This document shows, in pieces, positions 62,136 to 64,000 of a stretch of DNA of 64,000 nucleotides. The DNA is from Psychrobacter sp. JB385 (lineage in GTDB: Bacteria; Pseudomonadota; Gammaproteobacteria; Pseudomonadales; Moraxellaceae), in NCBI RefSeq assembly GCF_900163785.1, contig NZ_FUKN01000014.1, positions 434,001 to 498,000 on the forward strand, written 5' to 3'. Every line of letters starts with the position of its first letter. The first letter of the stretch is position 1. The notes under the pieces are model-generated. The model made no database searches. It saw only the letters and a program-made list of their open reading frames with translations, and was not told the origin of the DNA. The translations under genes were made by a program, and so were the position numbers.

Positions 62136-63457
62136 TATTTTTGAGCCTCATCTGATTGAGAGTCTTCGCTCTGGGTATTAGTTTTGTCCAAAGTGTCATC
62201 AGTGTCAGAAATGCTCAGCTCATCTGTCATCTTTGGCTGGTCGTCAACGGCAACGATTTTTTTATCCAAACCCACTTTATTGGGCAATATGGCGACAAGC
62301 TTGGCTAAAGCAGGTTCTAAATCGGCCACGTCATTGGGCATCAACGTGATATGGGCAATTTTTCGATCTTCACGCTCAGCTTTTTGATAACTGTGATAAT
62401 GAGCGCCATCAATTTTGAGAACTTCGCTGATATCAGGATATTGTCCCAATACATTGAGCATGATTGCTGGGTGCACATTGTCTGTATCGCCCAGCGGTAG
62501 GTTGACCACCGCGCGAATGTGATTTTCAAATTGGCTGGTGATAGCGCCTTCGATACTCCAATGCCCAGAATTGTGCACACGCGGCGCAATCTCGTTAGCG
62601 AGGACGGTGTCGTTGCCACGTGCATCTTTAACCACGAATAGCTCAAGCGCCATCACGCCAACATAATCCAAATGATTCATGACGGTCGTGATCGCATCAG
62701 TGGCCTGCTTGAGCAAATGACTGGTGCCCACGGCAGGCGCCTGAGTCTTGGCTAAAATCCCTTGATGATGATGGTTTTCGACCAAATCATAACCACGCAC
62801 CTGACCGTTTTGTCCTCGCACCGCAATGATAGAAACCTCACGGCTAAAATTAATGAAACCTTCTGCTATCAGTGGGGCAGGCGTTGGTGTTAACGCGCCT
62901 TTACCACTGACTGCATCTTTAAGATCCTGCCAAGCGGCTTTAATGTCATTGTCTTCTTTGATGACAGACTGACCTTTACCGTCATAACCGCCACGGCTGG
63001 TTTTTAGAACGATAGGTAGACCCAGTGTTTGACAAGCTTGCTGCAACTCAGATTCAGAATTGACCGCCATAAACGGGACAGTCGCAATATCGAGCGTCTG
63101 GAACATCTGCTTTTCTTTTAAGCGATCTTGGGCGATATCAAGCGCAATCAATGGAGGAAACATGCCTTGCTTGCTACCCGCTATTGATAAGTTGGTCAGA
63201 TGCTCAACAGTAGAAGTGGGTGTGTTTTCAAACTCTAGTGTGAAAACGTCTGTGGCTTCAATAAATGCGTCTAATTGGTCGCTGTGAAAAACGCGTCCAT
63301 ATAGGCTGGCAGGGCAATCGGCATTGTCTTCTAAAAACACGCACTGATACCCTAGAGGGATGGCAGCTTCGGCAAGCATCATACCAAGCTGACCACCGCC
63401 TAAAATACCGATGGTACGAATGGTTTGGGTAGTAGGGTAAGCGTTCGCTGTAGTCAT
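62135..63457 (-). CDS. purK: N5-carboxyaminoimidazole ribonucleotide synthase PurK
   Basis: PurK uses ATP and bicarbonate to carboxylate aminoimidazole ribonucleotide in purine synthesis; PurE then rearranges the product. The ATP-grasp protein starts TIGILGGGQLGMMLAEAAIPLGYQ, then PIVLKTSRGGYDGKGQSV, FSREVSIIAVRGQNGQVRGYDLVENHH and LANEIAPRVHNSGHWSIEGAITSQFENH. The C-terminal 45 residues or so are an acidic, Thr/Ser-rich extension (SISDTDDTLDKTNTQSEDSQSDEAQK), unusual for the family. It lies downstream of purE, from which a hairpin separates it. Confidence 0.95.
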   Translation of the reverse strand: MTTANAYPTTQTIRTIGILGGGQLGMMLAEAAIPLGYQCVFLEDNADCPASLYGRVFHSDQLDAFIEATDVFTLEFENTPTSTVEHLTNLSIAGSKQGMFPPLIALDIAQDRLKEKQMFQTLDIATVPFMAVNSESELQQACQTLGLPIVLKTSRGGYDGKGQSVIKEDNDIKAAWQDLKDAVSGKGALTPTPAPLIAEGFINFSREVSIIAVRGQNGQVRGYDLVENHHHQGILAKTQAPAVGTSHLLKQATDAITTVMNHLDYVGVMALELFVVKDARGNDTVLANEIAPRVHNSGHWSIEGAITSQFENHIRAVVNLPLGDTDNVHPAIMLNVLGQYPDISEVLKIDGAHYHSYQKAEREDRKIAHITLMPNDVADLEPALAKLVAILPNKVGLDKKIVAVDDQPKMTDELSISDTDDTLDKTNTQSEDSQSDEAQK

Positions 63458-63532
63458 GGCAGGCTCTTTAAATTAAAAATGAAAGATGTTTTGGTGTGGC
63501 GCAATTTAAAAATTTATCTAGTAAAATAGGAA

Positions 63533-63553
63533 AAGGTGCACTGTATGCACCTT
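63533..63553 (-). terminator. Perfect 8-bp stem-loop between purE and purK
   Basis: On the minus strand AAGGTGCA-TACAG-TGCACCTT is followed by TTCCTATTTT. It could be a weak terminator, an attenuator or a processing hairpin that sets the purE:purK ratio. Confidence 0.4.
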
Positions 63554-63687
63554 ATATTCAGTCAAGCTTCATTAAGACTCATCTAATCATACGTATACTA
63601 TCAAAATTATTTTCTATCAAAATGATTTAAGGTGATAGGACACGTATCAATAAGGTCTGACAACCATTAATCATTTCATAGCGATGA

Positions 63688-64000
63688 TCAATGATTGATA
63701 ATACCCGGTGTTGGGCTAGCAAGAATGGTATCAGTTTGCGTCGTACGCAATGTATCTAGCTGAGTCGCTACCGATTCATCATGTAGTGCAAGCACTTGGA
63801 TGGCAAGCAAAGCGGCATTGTAAGCGCCAGCGGCGCCAATGGCTAATGTGCCAACGGCAACGCCTTTAGGCATCTGTACAATTGATAACAAGCTATCCCA
63901 GCCGCTAAGCATAGAGGATTTTACCGGAACGCCAAATACAGGTAGTGGCGTTTGGCTGGCACACATACCAGGCAGATGAGCGGCGCCACCTGCACCAGCA
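63688..64000 (-). CDS. purE: N5-carboxyaminoimidazole ribonucleotide mutase PurE, 3' part
   Basis: The C-terminal 103 residues or so of PurE, whose start lies beyond the window. Text visible includes [74 protein letters not shown], which is the conserved core of PurE with the loop AHLPG. The frame runs unbroken to position 64000, so the true end is not the Met at 63966. It is followed by purK on the same strand after 230 nt, the standard purE-purK order, both steps of purine synthesis. Confidence 0.93.
   Translation of the reverse strand, partial: AGAGGAAHLPGMCASQTPLPVFGVPVKSSMLSGWDSLLSIVQMPKGVAVGTLAIGAAGAYNAALLAIQVLALHDESVATQLDTLRTTQTDTILASPTPGIINH

Overview
The window looks like chromosomal DNA of a gammaproteobacterium of the family Moraxellaceae, most probably Psychrobacter. 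This rests on family resemblance: moderate-to-low GC with AT-rich spacers, a FimT/PilV/PilW/PilX/PilY1/PilE minor-pilin operon, adjacent pilT and pilU, convergent rnfH/bamE next to fur, an engB/cytochrome c5/cytochrome c4 block, and isolated type II secretion genes. I could run no database search, so the genus is an inference. Nearly all the DNA is accounted for by intact genes. I see no rRNA, tRNA, CRISPR array, prophage, integron or transposase gene.

Layout. 0.1-4.7 kb: an AraC-type regulator, an unrecognised protein, then gspF and gspG of type II secretion. 4.9-7.8 kb: a stand-alone DsbD alpha-domain protein in tandem with full-length dsbD. 8-10.4 kb: outer-membrane phospholipase pldA and competence-type comF. 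10.5-20.3 kb: the type IV pilus block, namely an overlapping minor-pilin operon (fimT, pilV, pilW, pilX, pilY1, two pilE-like pilins) followed by two small single-gene pilins. Candidate sigma-54 (-24/-12) promoters lie before the operon and before the first small pilin. 20.3-28.3 kb: fdxA, a MITE-like element, mutS, secA and a small lipoprotein. 28.3-30 kb: two DUF2382 proteins, one with a PRC barrel. 30.4-35.7 kb: thiolase, homoserine dehydrogenase, a DsbC that looks lipid-anchored, and a DUF808 membrane protein. 35.7-43.9 kb: rne with a very long disordered tail, a 1.2 kb gene-free gap, rluC, a HAD phosphatase and engB. 44.3-48.6 kb: cytochromes c5 and c4, an NSS-like membrane protein, rnfH, bamE and fur. 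48.7-51 kb: pilU and pilT. 51.3-64 kb: yggS, a PAP2 phosphatase, a CNNM/CBS protein, nadE, an AI-2E-type permease, pdxB, epmA, an NAD(P)-binding protein, a YaiI/DUF188 protein, purK and a purE cut by the window end.

The genes fall into a few functional groups. Type IV pilus assembly and retraction plus DNA-uptake functions (fimT to pilE, small pilins, pilT, pilU, comF) suggest twitching and natural transformation. Envelope thiol chemistry is served by dsbD, its alpha-domain duplicate and dsbC. Export and envelope functions include gspF, gspG, secA, bamE and pldA. The rest is central metabolism and information processing.

I found no clear novel defence or biosynthetic system. The most unusual items are the tandem DsbD-alpha duplicate, the paired small pilins with one intact and one degenerate -24/-12 element, the 268-bp inverted-repeat element abutting fdxA, a two-copy roughly 80-bp palindromic repeat family, a GspG with an abnormally long leader, and an NSS-like protein where ratA often sits.
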